Shown here piece after piece: positions 1 through 7,750 of a DNA stretch of 64,000 nucleotides. Origin of the DNA: Actinomycetota bacterium (GTDB taxonomy: Bacteria > Actinomycetota > CADDZG01 > WHSQ01). The stretch spans positions 1 through 64,000 of the forward strand of contig JAUJNI010000004.1 in NCBI GenBank assembly GCA_030446465.1. Reading direction: 5' to 3'. Every line of letters begins with the position of its first letter. The first letter of the stretch is position 1. A model generated the notes under the pieces. It ran no database searches and was not told where the DNA came from. It saw nothing but the letters and a program-made list of their open reading frames with translations. A program made the position numbers and the translations under genes.

Positions 1-586
1 AGCCCGTCCGTTCCACCAACATCTTTCTGAGGAGGGCGGAACCGGAACGTCCCCTTCCCCCAAGGCGATTGAGGCGACGCCACATGAAGGACACCGACGT
101 GAGCCGCTGACTGAGTGCAGAGTCCAAGGCGATTTCCACAGCCTCCTGGCTCATGACCGCGGGTAAGTCGATCAGCGTTCTGTGGACTGTCGTCACAGGA
201 ATGCCCTCGCGGTTCGCCTCATCGGCCCCTATCCAGTCCTTTGACCGATGCACGATGACGGCCGGTGCGGTGACTTGCCGGGTGGTCGAGATCTCGACCA
301 CACGCCTCTTCACGCCGTCGAGCCCCCAGAGGGCACCGGCGGAGCGATGAGAGGCCACGGCTCGAGGGCCTGCCCAGAGGCACGCGGCGAAGACGCGTTG
401 ATGCCAGGACGGAGGCACCGCGCCCGAACGGTACACACCGGTATGCACGGGGATCAACAGGCGAGAGGTCACCGCCCGGTCGACTGACGTAGGCGGGACA
501 CCGGCAGAGCGTGCTTGGGCACGAGAGATGACGGCGTGTTGGTTTCGCATGACCGCGAGGCACGCTCGCTCGAGCTGGGATTCCAT
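1..586 (-). CDS. AbiEi/DUF559-family protein, 3' part outside window
   Basis: Open reading frame running off the left edge. The ATG at 586 is followed by about 195 codons with no stop. The N-terminus (MESQLERACLAVMRNQHAVI) and the following winged-helix-like segment (SRAQARSAGVPPTSVDRAV, then LIPVHTGVYRSGAVPPSW) match AbiEi-antitoxin-domain proteins of actinobacteria. These usually end in a DUF559/Vsr-like nuclease domain, which would lie outside the window. The motifs ASHRSAGALWGL and GIPVTTVHRTLIDLP are typical of the family. Known family role: possible DNA-binding antitoxin or regulator; the nuclease activity of DUF559 proteins is mostly inferred. No partner toxin gene is visible on the upstream side; tandem palindromes lie there instead. 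Confidence 0.8.
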   Translation of the reverse strand, partial: MESQLERACLAVMRNQHAVISRAQARSAGVPPTSVDRAVTSRLLIPVHTGVYRSGAVPPSWHQRVFAACLWAGPRAVASHRSAGALWGLDGVKRRVVEISTTRQVTAPAVIVHRSKDWIGADEANREGIPVTTVHRTLIDLPAVMSQEAVEIALDSALSQRLTSVSFMWRRLNRLGGRGRSGSALLRKMLVERTG

Positions 587-625
587 TCGCTCACCCAATC
601 ACGGGCCTGCGACACGACTTACTTT

Positions 626-749
626 CGGTCCGATGTTGATTGAGCGCCCGTGACGGGCGCCACATCAACAATGGACGGATAGGCGCCGGCTGGCTGTCGG
701 TCTGATGTTGATCGAGCCCCCGTGACGGGTGCCACATCAACAATGGACG
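626..749. repeat. Two tandem 52-bp palindromic repeats
   Basis: Near-identical 52-bp units occupy 626-677 and 698-749 with a 72-bp period, differing at about five positions. Each unit is an interrupted palindrome: the outer arms TGTTGAT/ATCAACA and inner arms around CCCGTGACGGG would form a long hairpin with a tiny loop. Copy 1 is better paired than copy 2. They lie between two minus-strand genes, downstream of the mini-protein ending at 768 and upstream of the AbiEi-like gene starting at 586. They could be a double terminator, a REP-like element or a binding site. No further copy was seen in the window. Confidence 0.75.
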
Positions 750-767
750 AACGGGGCCGCGCGTTCC

Positions 768-902
768 TTACTTGTCTGCTCTGGTGGACTGATCGGTCTC
801 GGTCGTCTCCGAGCCCGTGTCCTGCTCCCCGCCCGCTCCCTCGCCGGGGGCCTGGGTCACCTCTTGCGCCTTCTCCTCGTACTCTTGTGGCTCTTTGTCC
901 AT
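768..902 (-). CDS. Small acidic hydrophilic protein, 44 aa
   Basis: A 44-codon frame starting with ATG at 902, with an excellent ribosome-binding site (AGGAGGT four bases before the start). The product (starts MDKEPQEYEEKAQEVTQAPG) is rich in Glu, Gln, Asp, Thr and Gly with no hydrophobic core, so it is probably disordered. No family was recognised. It is divergent from the Rpf-like gene that starts at 971, leaving about 70 bp of shared upstream sequence. The hairpin repeats at 626-749 lie just beyond its stop and may end its transcript. The call rests on the Shine-Dalgarno sequence and the composition. Confidence 0.6.
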   Translation of the reverse strand: MDKEPQEYEEKAQEVTQAPGEGAGGEQDTGSETTETDQSTRADK

Positions 903-970
903 GGGGACCTCCTGGATAGGTGGGGCCGGGTCTCCAAGGGGCAGGATAGGCGGAGACGAGAACGAACCTA

Positions 971-1735
971 ATGACGATGAGCGCAACTTCTCGGTGGCTT
1001 GCGGCGGCGCTGACCTCAGCGCTTTGCTGCACGGTGCTCGCGGGGCCTGCCTCTGCCGGAGCCATTGAAAAGCGAGAGGCCAAGCGGATCAAGAAGGCCC
1101 TTATAGCTATCGAGCGGGAGCTGGACAGGACGGCGGCCGACCTCGAGGGCTTGGAACGCCGATCGAGCGAGCTCGATGACCTGATCTCCTCGACCGAGAG
1201 GGCCCTGGCGCGACGACCTCGGCGCACCGAGGGAGCTTTCTCATCGGCCCTGGTCTTCGTGTCAGACCTCGTTCGCTTGAGCAGCGCCCGTTCCGAACAG
1301 GAGACGGTCGAGGCGGGAGTCACCAAGCTCATGCAGGAAACGCAGACCTTGACGACCCAGCGCGACGAGAAGATAGCGGAACTCCAGGTGCTGGTACGAA
1401 AGGCTCGTGAGGATGACGACATCACCGGCCAGACGGCTCCCGCGGGGAACCCAGGCCCCTCTCTCAGCGTGGGAGGATCGCTCATCACCTACAGCGCGGA
1501 CTGGGAAGCCACCGCCCAGTGCGAATCGAGCGGCGACTGGCACATCAACGCCTACCACGACGGAGGATTGCAGTTCCTTCCCTCGACCTGGATTGGCTTC
1601 GGCGGAGGCGTCTTTGCCCGCTACGCATACCAGGCGTCCAAGCGACAGCAGATCGCCATAGCTGAGAGGGTGCTCGCCATCCAAGGCCCGGGGGCGTGGC
1701 CGAACTGCTTCCGCCCCCTCCCCGTCGACTTCTAA
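971..1735 (+). CDS. Secreted Rpf-like muralytic transglycosylase with coiled coil
   Basis: A 254-residue exported protein. A signal peptide (WLAAALTSALCCTVLAGPASA) is followed by an Ala/Arg/Glu-rich coiled-coil region (about 30-145), a Pro/Gly linker and a C-terminal Rpf-type lysozyme-fold domain (about 170-250). Diagnostic motifs are WEATAQCESSGDWHIN (with the catalytic Glu), DGGLQFLPSTWIGFGG, ARYAYQASKRQQIAIAERVL and QGPGAWPNC. Known role of the family: cleaving peptidoglycan glycan strands and stimulating regrowth of dormant cells. The coiled coil replaces the LysM or DUF348 domains found in classical Rpfs and may anchor or regulate the enzyme. An alternative ATG lies two codons downstream. 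Confidence 0.88.
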   Translation: MTMSATSRWLAAALTSALCCTVLAGPASAGAIEKREAKRIKKALIAIERELDRTAADLEGLERRSSELDDLISSTERALARRPRRTEGAFSSALVFVSDLVRLSSARSEQETVEAGVTKLMQETQTLTTQRDEKIAELQVLVRKAREDDDITGQTAPAGNPGPSLSVGGSLITYSADWEATAQCESSGDWHINAYHDGGLQFLPSTWIGFGGGVFARYAYQASKRQQIAIAERVLAIQGPGAWPNCFRPLPVDF

Positions 1736-1788
1736 TCCCCGGCTACCTACCATCGCCACGCAGGTGGGAGGTGGCAGTGAGGCAGCCG

Positions 1789-2766
1789 CTAGGGGAAACG
1801 GCCCCTCCACAACACCGACAGGACCGCGCCGGCTGCCGCAAGGACAAGGCCCGCTGCAGCGAAGGCGAAGGTCACCTCCTGGCGGTCTTTGACGAAACCG
1901 AAACGGGAGCCGAGGGTGTCGTAGATGGTGCCGAGCTCGGCCCGGTTGGGGGCGCTGAAATAACGGCCTCCGGTCTCTTCAGCGATGTCGCGCAAGGTGT
2001 CGTAGTCCGGCGGGGGGACCGGCACGCCTGCCACCAGGTCGAGAGGCACGTCCGCGCCCTCGGGGGGACCGAGCGCGATGGTAAACACCGGCAGCCCGAG
2101 CGACTTTGCTCTCGTGGCGCCCTCCATTGGCTGGAAGCGTCCCGCCGTGTTGGAGCCGTCGGACAACAGGACGATGGCGGCGAGAGGACGCCCGGGGTCG
2201 CTCGCCTCGACTTCCTCGGTTGCGGGAGGCGATCGTGGGCTCAGCCTGAGGGATTTGACGATGGCGTCGCCGATTGCGGTGGGGCCTGAAGGGATAAGTG
2301 ACGCGATTCCCTGTCTGACCGCGGTTCGGTCGGTCGTGGGTTGGGATAGCACGTGGGCGCGATCGGAAAACGCCACTATCCCGACCTGGAACTTCGGCGG
2401 GAGCTGATCGACGAAGTTGGTGGCGGCTTCCCTGGCGGCGGACATGCGGTCGGGCTTCACGTCGGTGGCCTGCATGGACCCCGACGAATCGAAAGTGAGC
2501 ACGACGGTCGCCTCCTCGCGGGGCAGGAGCACCGTAGCCTGAGGCCGCGCCAGGCCGACGACAAGCGAGATGACGGCGAGCAGCAGCAGCACCGGTGGAA
2601 TGTGGCGGCGCCGGCCACGGACCCCCTGAGTGACTGCCGCGAGCAGCTCGAGGTTGGTGAAGGCGACCGCATATCGCATGCGTCTGCGCCGGGCCAGGAC
2701 GTAAGCGCCCACCGCAAGCGGCGCGACAAGAAGGCCCCATAAGAACATCGGTGCCGCGAAGGTCAA
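1789..2766 (-). CDS. BatA-like von Willebrand factor A membrane protein
   Basis: A 325-residue protein with an N-terminal Bat-type membrane segment (FLWGLLVAPLAVGAYVLARRRR), a second TM near residue 60, a VWA domain with an intact MIDAS motif (DSSGSM, then a Thr and DGSN) and a C-terminal TM segment. It is the last gene of the MoxR-DUF58-VWA operon and overlaps the DUF58 stop/start by 4 bp. Family knowledge: MoxR ATPases and VWA proteins act together as metal-dependent chaperones or assembly factors for envelope complexes. Substrate unknown. A close paralogue lies at 6084-7037 in opposite orientation. Confidence 0.88.
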   Translation of the reverse strand: MTFAAPMFLWGLLVAPLAVGAYVLARRRRMRYAVAFTNLELLAAVTQGVRGRRRHIPPVLLLLAVISLVVGLARPQATVLLPREEATVVLTFDSSGSMQATDVKPDRMSAAREAATNFVDQLPPKFQVGIVAFSDRAHVLSQPTTDRTAVRQGIASLIPSGPTAIGDAIVKSLRLSPRSPPATEEVEASDPGRPLAAIVLLSDGSNTAGRFQPMEGATRAKSLGLPVFTIALGPPEGADVPLDLVAGVPVPPPDYDTLRDIAEETGGRYFSAPNRAELGTIYDTLGSRFGFVKDRQEVTFAFAAAGLVLAAAGAVLSVLWRGRFP

Positions 2767-3695
2767 CGCCGGGCGCTCCTGTTGGACAAAAGGCTCGCGA
2801 GGGTCCGCAGCCAGTCACCCGAGGTCGAGAGCACGATGTGGTCGGCCCCCGCGGAGCGCAACGCGTGCCGGACCTCGGCTCGCTCCGCGGCAGCCGCCGT
2901 CGCGAACCTCGTCCGGATGACGGGGTTGCGCGTATCCACTCGCAACTGTCGCCCGGTCTCGGGATCGGCCATCCAGATCTCGCCGACGTCCGGAAGCTCC
3001 CGCTCCCGGGGATCGCCGATCTCGACGATCACGACCTCGTGCCGGCTCACCAATCGCATCAGGGCGCGCCGCCAGTTCATCGGGCCGATCAGATCGGTTA
3101 CCAGGAAGACCGCGGCCCGCGATCTGAAGATGCCGTGCGCCCGCTTCAGCGCCTCGTCGAGCGCAAGGGCACCCCGGCCCTCGTAGGCGGGCCCCCGTCG
3201 AAGCTGGCCGAGCATCCTCAGCATGCCCGCTCGTCCTTGGCTCGGGCGAACGATCGCGGGCGTCGCATCGCCAAAGGTCATCATTCCAAGGCGATTGCCC
3301 CGCCTGGTTGCCAGGTGCCCGACCGCCAGGGCGACACCCTCCGCTACATCCGCCTTGCGCCGGTCGGCAGTCCCAAAGGTCATCGACGCGGACGCGTCGA
3401 GCATCACCCAGGTCGTGAGGACGCGCTCGGCGACCTTTACCCGAACGTGAGGCTCGCCGGTGCGCGCGGTGACGTTCCATTCGATGTCGCGCACGTCGTC
3501 GCCCGGCGCGTAGGGACGTACCTGAGCGAGCTCAGTGCCCGGCCCCAAGAGTGAAGCCCTGAAATCACCCGCCAGGAGGCCGTCGATCCTGCGGGTGACC
3601 TCGAGCTCCAAAGCACGCAGAAGCCCGTCCGGCATGGGACCGGGCCCCGGGCGCGACGGGCTGCGCGCCACGCGGAGCCGGCCCTGTGAAGTCAC
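2763..3695 (-). CDS. DUF58 domain protein
   Basis: A 310-residue soluble protein with the DUF58 signature (RPYAPGDDVRDIEWNVTART) and a C-terminal VWA-like half (MLDASASM, VFLVTDL). DUF58 proteins are nearly always encoded between MoxR ATPases and VWA proteins, as here, and are assumed to bridge them. The GTG start at 3695 overlaps the MoxR stop by 4 bp, and the 3' end overlaps the VWA start by 4 bp, so translation is very probably coupled. Exact biochemical role unknown. Confidence 0.9.
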   Translation of the reverse strand: MTSQGRLRVARSPSRPGPGPMPDGLLRALELEVTRRIDGLLAGDFRASLLGPGTELAQVRPYAPGDDVRDIEWNVTARTGEPHVRVKVAERVLTTWVMLDASASMTFGTADRRKADVAEGVALAVGHLATRRGNRLGMMTFGDATPAIVRPSQGRAGMLRMLGQLRRGPAYEGRGALALDEALKRAHGIFRSRAAVFLVTDLIGPMNWRRALMRLVSRHEVVIVEIGDPRERELPDVGEIWMADPETGRQLRVDTRNPVIRTRFATAAAAERAEVRHALRSAGADHIVLSTSGDWLRTLASLLSNRSARR

Positions 3696-4711
3696 GCGCT
3701 CTTGGCGCCGGCGAGCTCGACCTCGGGGGTCGGGATCGTTGCAACGATCTGATCGACGATCGAGTCGGGCGTGACCTCTTCCGCCAGCGCCTCATAGGTC
3801 AGTGAGATCCGATGACGCAAGACGTCTTTGGCGACGTCCTTGACGTCCTGTGGCAGGACGTACCTGCGTCCTCTGATGAGTGCAAGCGCGCGACCCGCAT
3901 GCACGAGGTTGATCGAGCCCCGGGGACTTGCGCCGAATGAGATGTAGGGATCGAGTTGGCCAAGCTGGAAGCGAGCGGGCGTGCGGGTGGCAACCGTAAG
4001 GCCGACCGCATACTCCCTGACGAGGCGGTCAACGTAGACGTCGGCCACGGCGCGCTGATAGGACAACAGGTCGGCCGGGCTGAGAACCTGCTTGACCTGG
4101 GCCGCCTGTCCGAGCGAGCGGTCGACCACCGTGGTCTCGTCGCCGAAGTCGGGGTAGTCGACGACGACCTTCATCATGAATCGATCCACCTGAGCCTCCG
4201 GCAGGGGATAGGTACCCTCGGACTCGATCGGGTTCTGGGTCGCCATCACCAGGAAGGGCGGCTCCACCTGAAACGTCTGCATGCCGATCGTGACCTGCTT
4301 TTCCTGCATGACCTCGAGCAGCGCGGACTGCACTTTTGCCGGCGCGCGGTTGATCTCATCCGCCAACAAGAAGTTGCAGAAGACGGGCCCGAGCTCCGTT
4401 TCGAAGGTTCCGGTCTTCGGCCGGTACACCCGTGTCCCGACGAGGTCGGCGGGGACGAGGTCGGGGGTGAACTGGATGCGCTTGAAGAGCCCGCCGAGGA
4501 CGTCGGCAAGCGTCTTCACGGTCAACGTCTTGGCGAGGCCGGGGACTCCCTCGATCAAGAGATGCCCGCCCGACAACAAGGCGATCAGGACGCGCTCCAA
4601 CATCGCCTCTTGTCCGACGATCACGCGCTTCATCTCGAACAGCGCGGCCTCTAGGCGGGTGCGGGTGTCGTCGTCGGTTACCGCGCTCAGCTTCGGGGGC
4701 TCGTTGGTCAC
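3692..4711 (-). CDS. MoxR family AAA+ ATPase
   Basis: MoxR-type AAA+ ATPase of about 339 residues. Walker A is GVPGLAKT (Gly-Lys-Thr replaced by the MoxR-typical Ala-Lys-Thr), Walker B is LLADEINRAP, sensor 1 is MATQNPIESEGTYPLPEAQVDRF. The GTG at 4711 was chosen because GGAGAGG lies about 7 bases upstream. An in-frame ATG at 4762 would overlap the upstream protease gene. First gene of the ATPase-DUF58-VWA operon; likely an ATP-driven chaperone working with its neighbours. Only 40 bp separate it from the HtrA-type gene on the same strand, so co-transcription is plausible. Confidence 0.92.
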   Translation of the reverse strand: MTNEPPKLSAVTDDDTRTRLEAALFEMKRVIVGQEAMLERVLIALLSGGHLLIEGVPGLAKTLTVKTLADVLGGLFKRIQFTPDLVPADLVGTRVYRPKTGTFETELGPVFCNFLLADEINRAPAKVQSALLEVMQEKQVTIGMQTFQVEPPFLVMATQNPIESEGTYPLPEAQVDRFMMKVVVDYPDFGDETTVVDRSLGQAAQVKQVLSPADLLSYQRAVADVYVDRLVREYAVGLTVATRTPARFQLGQLDPYISFGASPRGSINLVHAGRALALIRGRRYVLPQDVKDVAKDVLRHRISLTYEALAEEVTPDSIVDQIVATIPTPEVELAGAKSA

Positions 4712-4751
4712 GTCGGTTCCTCTCCTTCGTTGGTCGTGTGGGTCGATTGGC

Positions 4752-5912
4752 TCAACGCCCACCTATTCGCACGTCCACCCGCAGTTTCTTTCCTTGTCTC
4801 GTGATGTCCAGCGTGACGGTGGTCCCCGGTTGCGTGACGCGGACGCGCCCTGCCAGTGCGCCCATGTCCTCGATAGGCCGGCCATCGAGCGCCGTTATCA
4901 GGTCCCCCCGGCGCAGCCCGGCAGCTTCCGCGGGTGTGTTCGACAACACCTCGGTGACGAGCGCACCGGCCGGGCCACTGCTTGGCTCGGTGCCGCTCAC
5001 GCCCAGAAATCCAATGCGAGGCTTGGCTCCCTTCACCAGTGAGTCCGCCACCGAAGCCGCGATGTCGATCGGTATTGCGAACCCAACGCCGGAGTTGACC
5101 CCTGAGCTCGTTCGGATGAGGTCGTTGATGCCGATCACTCTTCCGTCGCGATCGGCGAGCGCGCCGCCCGAGTTCCCGGGGTTGATGGAGGCGTCGGTCT
5201 GGATCATGCTGGCCGTCGCGGTGCCGTCGTTGATCGGAACCAACCGTTCGAGCGCGCTGACGACTCCGGAGGTGACGCTGCCCTCGAGACCAAAGGGGCT
5301 CCCGATGGCGATCGCGAGCTGACCCACCTGTGGGGGCCGGTCGAGCGCGAGCGTTGCAACGGGAAGGTCTTTGCGAGCCGCTCGGACGACGGCAACGTCG
5401 GTCGCCTGGTCCCTGCCGATCACCTTTCCGCCCACACGGCGTCCGTCGGCCAACCGCACGGTGACGTCTTCAACCCCCTCCACGACATGCGCCGCGGTGA
5501 GGATGAGGCCATCCTCGTCGTAGATCACGCCCGAGCCGAGACCGCCTTCGGTCTCGATCTGTACGACGGAAGGCGACAGAGCCCTGGCGACCTCCGACAC
5601 GGGTTCCGCGTCGGTCGCCGGCTCGCCTTCCGACGCCTCCGCTTGGGGACGTGACTGCGGGCCCGCCGGGTCTCCGTCCACGGCCTGACCTACGCCGTAG
5701 CCGGCCCCCGCAACCAGCAGCACCGCAAGCAGTGTGGCCGCCCGCCTCAGCCGGGTCGTCGATCCAGGGCGCTCCGACCCACCACTGCCCTGGGTTCGTG
5801 GCGAGCCATGCCCCTGCGGCGGGCGGAGCCCCTGGCGCATCCATTCGGGGGGATCCTCGCTGTTATAGAGGCTGTGGGTGGAGGTGTCTGTGTCTTGGTC
5901 GTGCGTCGACAT
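4752..5912 (-). CDS. HtrA/DegP-like serine protease with PDZ domain
   Basis: Membrane-anchored periplasm-side protease. It has a cytoplasmic acidic N-terminus, one TM segment (AATLLAVLLVAGAGYGVGQAV), a low-complexity linker, a trypsin-like domain with the full triad (His in LTAAHVVEG, Asp in ATDVAVVRA, Ser in NPGNSGGAL) and a C-terminal PDZ domain (RIGFLGVSG to the end, with AAGLRRGDLITALDG). Family role: degradation of misfolded exported proteins and stress signalling. Start ATG at 5912 follows AAAGGG; an ATG nine codons upstream is possible. It lies upstream of the MoxR operon and divergent from the second VWA gene. Confidence 0.92.
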   Translation of the reverse strand: MSTHDQDTDTSTHSLYNSEDPPEWMRQGLRPPQGHGSPRTQGSGGSERPGSTTRLRRAATLLAVLLVAGAGYGVGQAVDGDPAGPQSRPQAEASEGEPATDAEPVSEVARALSPSVVQIETEGGLGSGVIYDEDGLILTAAHVVEGVEDVTVRLADGRRVGGKVIGRDQATDVAVVRAARKDLPVATLALDRPPQVGQLAIAIGSPFGLEGSVTSGVVSALERLVPINDGTATASMIQTDASINPGNSGGALADRDGRVIGINDLIRTSSGVNSGVGFAIPIDIAASVADSLVKGAKPRIGFLGVSGTEPSSGPAGALVTEVLSNTPAEAAGLRRGDLITALDGRPIEDMGALAGRVRVTQPGTTVTLDITRQGKKLRVDVRIGGR

Positions 5913-6083
5913 GGAACCCTTTGTCACGGTGGGGATCAAACCCTAAGGGGAAAACGGGCCAACTAGTGCAGCCGCTGCGGTGTTTTGGTGGGAGCGTCTC
6001 GAGTCCGGCTCCCCCAACTCCGGGTTCGTAGGAAGATTGCCGTTCTGAGGTTTGTTGGCCTACGCCGGTGGGTGACGACAATC

Positions 6084-7037
6084 ATGGATTTCAAATGGCC
6101 GCTTGTGCTCTGGTTGCTGCTGTTGGTCCCGGTGACTGTGGCGGCCTACGCACTGTGGCAGCGTCGCAGGGCGGTCTACGCCGGTCGCTTTTCGAGCGCG
6201 CACATGATTCCAAACCTTGTGCCACGGCGGCCGGGGTGGCGCCGGCACCTCCCGGTTGCCCTCTACCTGGTAGCCATGGCCTCGCTTGTGATCGGAATGG
6301 CCAGGCCCCAAGCTTCCTTCGAGGTTCCACGAGAGCGCGCGACCGTCATGCTCATCATGGATACCTCCAATTCAATGACTGCCACAGACGTGGAGCCCAA
6401 TCGTCTGGAGGCCGCCCGGACGGCCGCCGACAGCTTCGCAGGCCAGGTGCCCGAGGAGTTCCAGGTCGGAGTGGTGGGTTTCTCCAATCGGGCCCGCGTC
6501 CTGGCGCCTCCCACGACGGATCGCGTCGCCGTGAGGAGGGCCCTCGAGTCGCTCGAAACCGACTTCGGAACGGCCATCGGAGACGGGGTCGTCAAGGCTC
6601 TGGAGCTGGGGAAGGATCGTAACCTCGCTGCCGCCGCCCGCCGCCCTCCCATGGTGATGTTGCTGTTGTCCGACGGAAACAACACGACCGGTGAGGTCGA
6701 TCCTGCGGCAGCCGCAGAACGCGCCGCTGAGTCGGGGGTAAAGGTCTACACGATCGCCCTGGGTCGAGCCGACGACCCCACCGCCTCCACCGGCGGTGAC
6801 CGTAAGGTGCGCCCGGTCAACTACGAGCAGCTCGAGGATCTCGCGACGACCACCGGAGGCGAGTTCTTTACGGCGCTGACGAGCGAGAGGCTGCAAGCGG
6901 TTTACACCGATCTCGGCTCGAGCATCGCGACGGTTCGGGAAGAGCGGGAGGTGACTGCGGCGTTCGTGGGGGCCGGCCTGGCCGCCCTCATTGCCGGCAG
7001 CGCTCTTGCGTCGCTCTGGTTCAATCGGATCGCCTGA
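6084..7037 (+). CDS. BatA-like VWA membrane protein, second copy
   Basis: A 317-residue paralogue of the VWA protein at 1789-2766. It has the same order: TM (WPLVLWLLLLVPVTVAAYALW), basic loop, TM, VWA domain with MIDAS motif (DTSNSMTATDVEPNRLEAAR, LLSDGNNTTGEV) and a final TM. Many motifs are shared with copy 1, including EFQVGVVGFSNRA, PTTDR, GTAIGDGVVK and YEQLEDLA. ATG 6084 was chosen because the TM segment begins right after it; longer frames upstream have no membrane logic. It is divergent from the HtrA-type gene, with no MoxR or DUF58 gene beside it, so it may share the ATPase of the neighbouring operon. Confidence 0.88.
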   Translation: MDFKWPLVLWLLLLVPVTVAAYALWQRRRAVYAGRFSSAHMIPNLVPRRPGWRRHLPVALYLVAMASLVIGMARPQASFEVPRERATVMLIMDTSNSMTATDVEPNRLEAARTAADSFAGQVPEEFQVGVVGFSNRARVLAPPTTDRVAVRRALESLETDFGTAIGDGVVKALELGKDRNLAAAARRPPMVMLLLSDGNNTTGEVDPAAAAERAAESGVKVYTIALGRADDPTASTGGDRKVRPVNYEQLEDLATTTGGEFFTALTSERLQAVYTDLGSSIATVREEREVTAAFVGAGLAALIAGSALASLWFNRIA

Positions 7038-7056
7038 TGGGGTGTTTTCGCTAGTT

Positions 7057-7074
7057 CACTAGTGAGTCGATAAT
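7057..7074 (+). promoter_or_regulatory. Palindrome and probable -10 of a leaderless lipoprotein promoter
   Basis: A perfect 8-bp palindrome CACTAGTG (7057-7064) is followed by GATAAT (7069-7074), seven bases before the ATG at 7081. No clear Shine-Dalgarno sequence precedes that ATG, so transcription starting at or next to the A of ATG is the simplest reading. The palindrome sits in the -10/-35 spacer, where a repressor would bind. Confidence 0.4.
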
Positions 7075-7080
7075 GAAGCG

Positions 7081-7749
7081 ATGACGTCGGCCTCGTCCCC
7101 CGTGCGGCGCTCGATTGGGTTGCTGTCCGCCGCGACCGGCGTGACGATTCTGACTTTGTTGAGCGCCTGCTCGGGCTCCGGCTTCAGCTACGTCGAGAAC
7201 GCAGAGACCAACACCTATTTCAAGGTCCCCGAGGAGTGGGAGGTCTTCGAGCAGAGCGAGGTCATGCAAAGCTTGTTTCCGAACCCGTCGCCGGGCACGA
7301 TAGGTGCTATCGAGCGAACCCTGTGGGCCGCTGGGTTCGACTCCGATGAAGACCCTTCGGCGAGTCACATCCTTCGGCCGACGTCCGACCATCCGGCGGG
7401 CTATGCCAGCGTTCGCGCTCTGTCCGAGGAGGAAAGGGAGAGCATCTCTCTCGGGGGGCTTCAGAATGCTGGGGCGATTCCACTCACCGCGCTACAGCAG
7501 CAGAGCAGCGACTCTGTTCGAGAAGTCGAAAAGGAGGACATCGTCCTCGAGGGTGGGACCCACGGGAGACGAGCCGTCTACGACGTCCGGCTGGGACCCG
7601 GCACGCTCACGTTCAGCCAAACCGCTCTCATCGACCCCCCCACCGAGAACGTCTACGTCTTTCTAATTGGTTGCTCCGCCTCTTGCTACAGGACGAACCA
7701 GGACATGATCGAGGAAGTCGTCAACTCGTGGACGATCAAGGAGTCGTGA
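7081..7749 (+). CDS. Secreted lipoprotein of unknown function
   Basis: A 222-residue protein with a signal peptide ending in the lipobox LSAC (Cys about residue 30), so it is probably lipid-anchored outside the membrane. The mature part has a PsbP/DUF1795-like feel (YFKVPEEWEVF at the start, VVNSWTIKE at the end), which is common in small exported lipoproteins, but no family is certain. Two cysteines near the C-terminus (GCSASCY) could form a disulfide. The stop is one base before the start of the AAA-protease gene, so the two form an operon and the lipoprotein may act with the protease at the membrane. Confidence 0.75.
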   Translation: MTSASSPVRRSIGLLSAATGVTILTLLSACSGSGFSYVENAETNTYFKVPEEWEVFEQSEVMQSLFPNPSPGTIGAIERTLWAAGFDSDEDPSASHILRPTSDHPAGYASVRALSEEERESISLGGLQNAGAIPLTALQQQSSDSVREVEKEDIVLEGGTHGRRAVYDVRLGPGTLTFSQTALIDPPTENVYVFLIGCSASCYRTNQDMIEEVVNSWTIKES

Positions 7750-7750
7750 G

